In this document: positions 53,857 to 54,930 of the stretch, piece by piece
Position numbering within the stretch: position 1 is the first letter of the stretch
How the letters are laid out: every line of letters begins with the position of its first letter
NCBI RefSeq assembly: GCF_003731635.1
Contig: NZ_RCUA01000057.1
Location: forward strand, 1 to 54,930
Reading direction: 5' to 3'
Source of the DNA: Marisediminitalea oceani
Lineage (GTDB): Bacteria > Pseudomonadota > Gammaproteobacteria > Enterobacterales > Alteromonadaceae
Length of the DNA: 54,930 bases
Made by a program: the position numbers and the translations under genes
The notes under the pieces: model-generated
What the model was told of the DNA's origin: nothing
Databases searched by the model: none
Seen by the model: the letters and a program-made list of their open reading frames with translations, nothing else

Positions 53857-54930
53857 CAGGGCAACCGCATACTTTTACCCAAAAATAAGCTCTGCTCTGA
53901 ATTCATCGGCCCAGCCAGCCATTTTGAGTTTGCTTCTCATGCTGGCTTTCTTGGGGTGTAAACGAGCCATATTCAAACAAAACCGCCTAATCACTCCGAC
54001 ATTTTCCGCTCCGTCCTCTTTGCGTATTCGGCTATCATCTTCTTTGAACGTCACGTCTAACACCCAGTGGACTTTATTTTCGACTTCCCAGTGTGCTCGG
54101 ATAGCCTGGTTGACCGCAACGGGGTCAATATCCAGTGAACTGATGTAATATTGCGTTTCAGTGCTCACCTCTTTGTCTTTAAGGTGGCGCTCTCGCTCTA
54201 TTTTGATAACACTGCGTATACCTTTCCAGTGCTGTGCTTCACTTATCCACTCACTGACTCTTAGTTGCTGGCACCGGCGTACTTCAATTCGTCCATGGCC
54301 AGAATCAGTCTGTTCATTACAGGCAATCCAAGCGGGATTATCCCTCTCTACCTTATGGAAATAGGCGGCAATTTCATCGCGTAGTTGTTTGTGGTTGTTT
54401 TTGATGCAGAGCACATAATCTGCGTTCTCCGAGCTGATTTTCTCGACTATCTTTTTCTGAGAGTTCATGGCATCTGCACTGATAAGAGCGCCTTTAATAT
54501 TAAGCGTGTCGAGTAGGTCCAATACCGAAGCATTCTCATTTTTCTTGCCCGATGACTTCAGTTGCGCAAGCACTAAACCTGCATCTTTGCTCCAGGCGGT
54601 AATGCTATGTAATGCCGTTTGCTTATCGCCATCGTAGGAATGACGAAGTGTCTTACCGTCGATGGCAATTTGAGGCTTACCCGTTTCAACACGCACTTCA
54701 TTCACCCAATTCATAAAGGCTTTATTTAATTGTTCAGGGCATATTACTCGAACAATTCGGGCAATGGTATCGTCAACAGGAATGCCGTTTTCAAAGGGAC
54801 GGTATTGGCGCAACCAATCAAGTTTATCTCGACCAAACACTTCTATATCGCTCCAACCCTCTGCTCCAGAAAGGACTGCACTCACAGTCAGAAATATCAC
54901 ATCAATAAAGTCATGTTGAACATTAATTTG
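53857..54930 (-). mobile_element. ISAs1-family insertion sequence, left part (runs off right edge)
   Basis: The element end on this side is CAGGGCAACCGCATACTTTT beginning at 53857, which has the CAGGG start of ISAs1-type terminal repeats and overlaps the transposase stop. The other end is outside the window. ISAs1 elements duplicate about 8-10 bp; the candidate half is the sequence just left of 53857 but its partner is not visible. The insertion lies directly upstream of cca. Confidence 0.8.
53875..54930 (-). CDS. ISAs1-family transposase, N-terminus truncated by window edge
   Basis: At least 351 codons are open from the edge to TAA at 53877-53875, lacking only some 20 N-terminal residues. 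The frame continues past the GTG at 54900 (QINVQHDFID precedes it), so that codon is not the true start. ISAs1 hallmarks are IFLTVSAVLSGAEGW, IAIDGKTLRHSYD (first catalytic Asp), GALISADAMNSQKKI (second Asp) and HWVLDVTFKEDDSRIR (catalytic Glu region), followed by NVGVIRRFCLNMARLH. No stop or frameshift is seen, so the element may be active. Confidence 0.93.
   Translation of the reverse strand, partial: QINVQHDFIDVIFLTVSAVLSGAEGWSDIEVFGRDKLDWLRQYRPFENGIPVDDTIARIVRVICPEQLNKAFMNWVNEVRVETGKPQIAIDGKTLRHSYDGDKQTALHSITAWSKDAGLVLAQLKSSGKKNENASVLDLLDTLNIKGALISADAMNSQKKIVEKISSENADYVLCIKNNHKQLRDEIAAYFHKVERDNPAWIACNEQTDSGHGRIEVRRCQQLRVSEWISEAQHWKGIRSVIKIERERHLKDKEVSTETQYYISSLDIDPVAVNQAIRAHWEVENKVHWVLDVTFKEDDSRIRKEDGAENVGVIRRFCLNMARLHPKKASMRSKLKMAGWADEFRAELIFG

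Overview
The window is chromosomal DNA of a marine gammaproteobacterium, most likely an Alteromonadaceae member (Alteromonas, Aestuariibacter, Bowmanella or similar). The basis is gene content and order: a complete E. coli-order dcw division/cell-wall cluster running into lpxC and secA, a PrsK/PrsR pair, a SapC-family gene, GEMM-type c-di-GMP signalling and a CopL-led Cus efflux operon. No rRNA, tRNA or CRISPR array was seen.

Region 1 (1-6.5 kb): a truncated IS1595-type transposase lies behind a strong LexA-like box, followed by an orphan response regulator, a FabH-like ketoacyl-ACP synthase III, and the two-component pair prsK-prsR of the exosortase/PEP-CTERM type.

Region 2 (6.5-11.5 kb) is c-di-GMP themed. 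On the minus strand a promoter and a class I c-di-GMP (GEMM) riboswitch precede an overlapping parA-like ATPase/ribbon-helix-helix gene pair. A TPR-GGDEF diguanylate cyclase follows in the same direction. A peroxiredoxin-glutaredoxin hybrid diverges from the riboswitch. This cassette is the best candidate for an undescribed system here: a small Par-like pair under direct c-di-GMP control beside a c-di-GMP synthase.

Region 3 (11-25 kb) is accessory metabolism: a small ABM-domain protein, a secreted M20 peptidase, a secreted alpha/beta hydrolase, a copper/silver efflux operon (copL, terminator, cusC-like, cusB with two CusF-like domains, cusA), an M19 dipeptidase lipoprotein, a MITE-like element with nested inverted repeats, a SapC protein and a ModF-type double ABC ATPase. 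The cusC-like gene has an in-frame amber codon in what looks like its original signal peptide.

Region 4 (25.1-47.6 kb) is the dcw cluster: mraZ promoter and MraZ boxes, mraZ-rsmH-ftsL-ftsI-murE-murF-mraY-murD-ftsW-murG-murC-ddl-ftsQ-ftsA-ftsZ, then lpxC behind a perfect consensus sigma-70 promoter, an M23 peptidase where enterics have secM, secA and mutT. Many starts overlap the previous stop, so most of it is read as one long operon coupling murein precursor synthesis, septation and lipid A synthesis.

Region 5 (47.6-54.9 kb), all minus strand: a Cache/HAMP chemoreceptor, hemW, rdgB, srmB, cca, and an ISAs1-family element whose end lies 46 bp upstream of the cca start. Both window edges fall inside insertion sequences, which is what contig ends at collapsed repeats look like.
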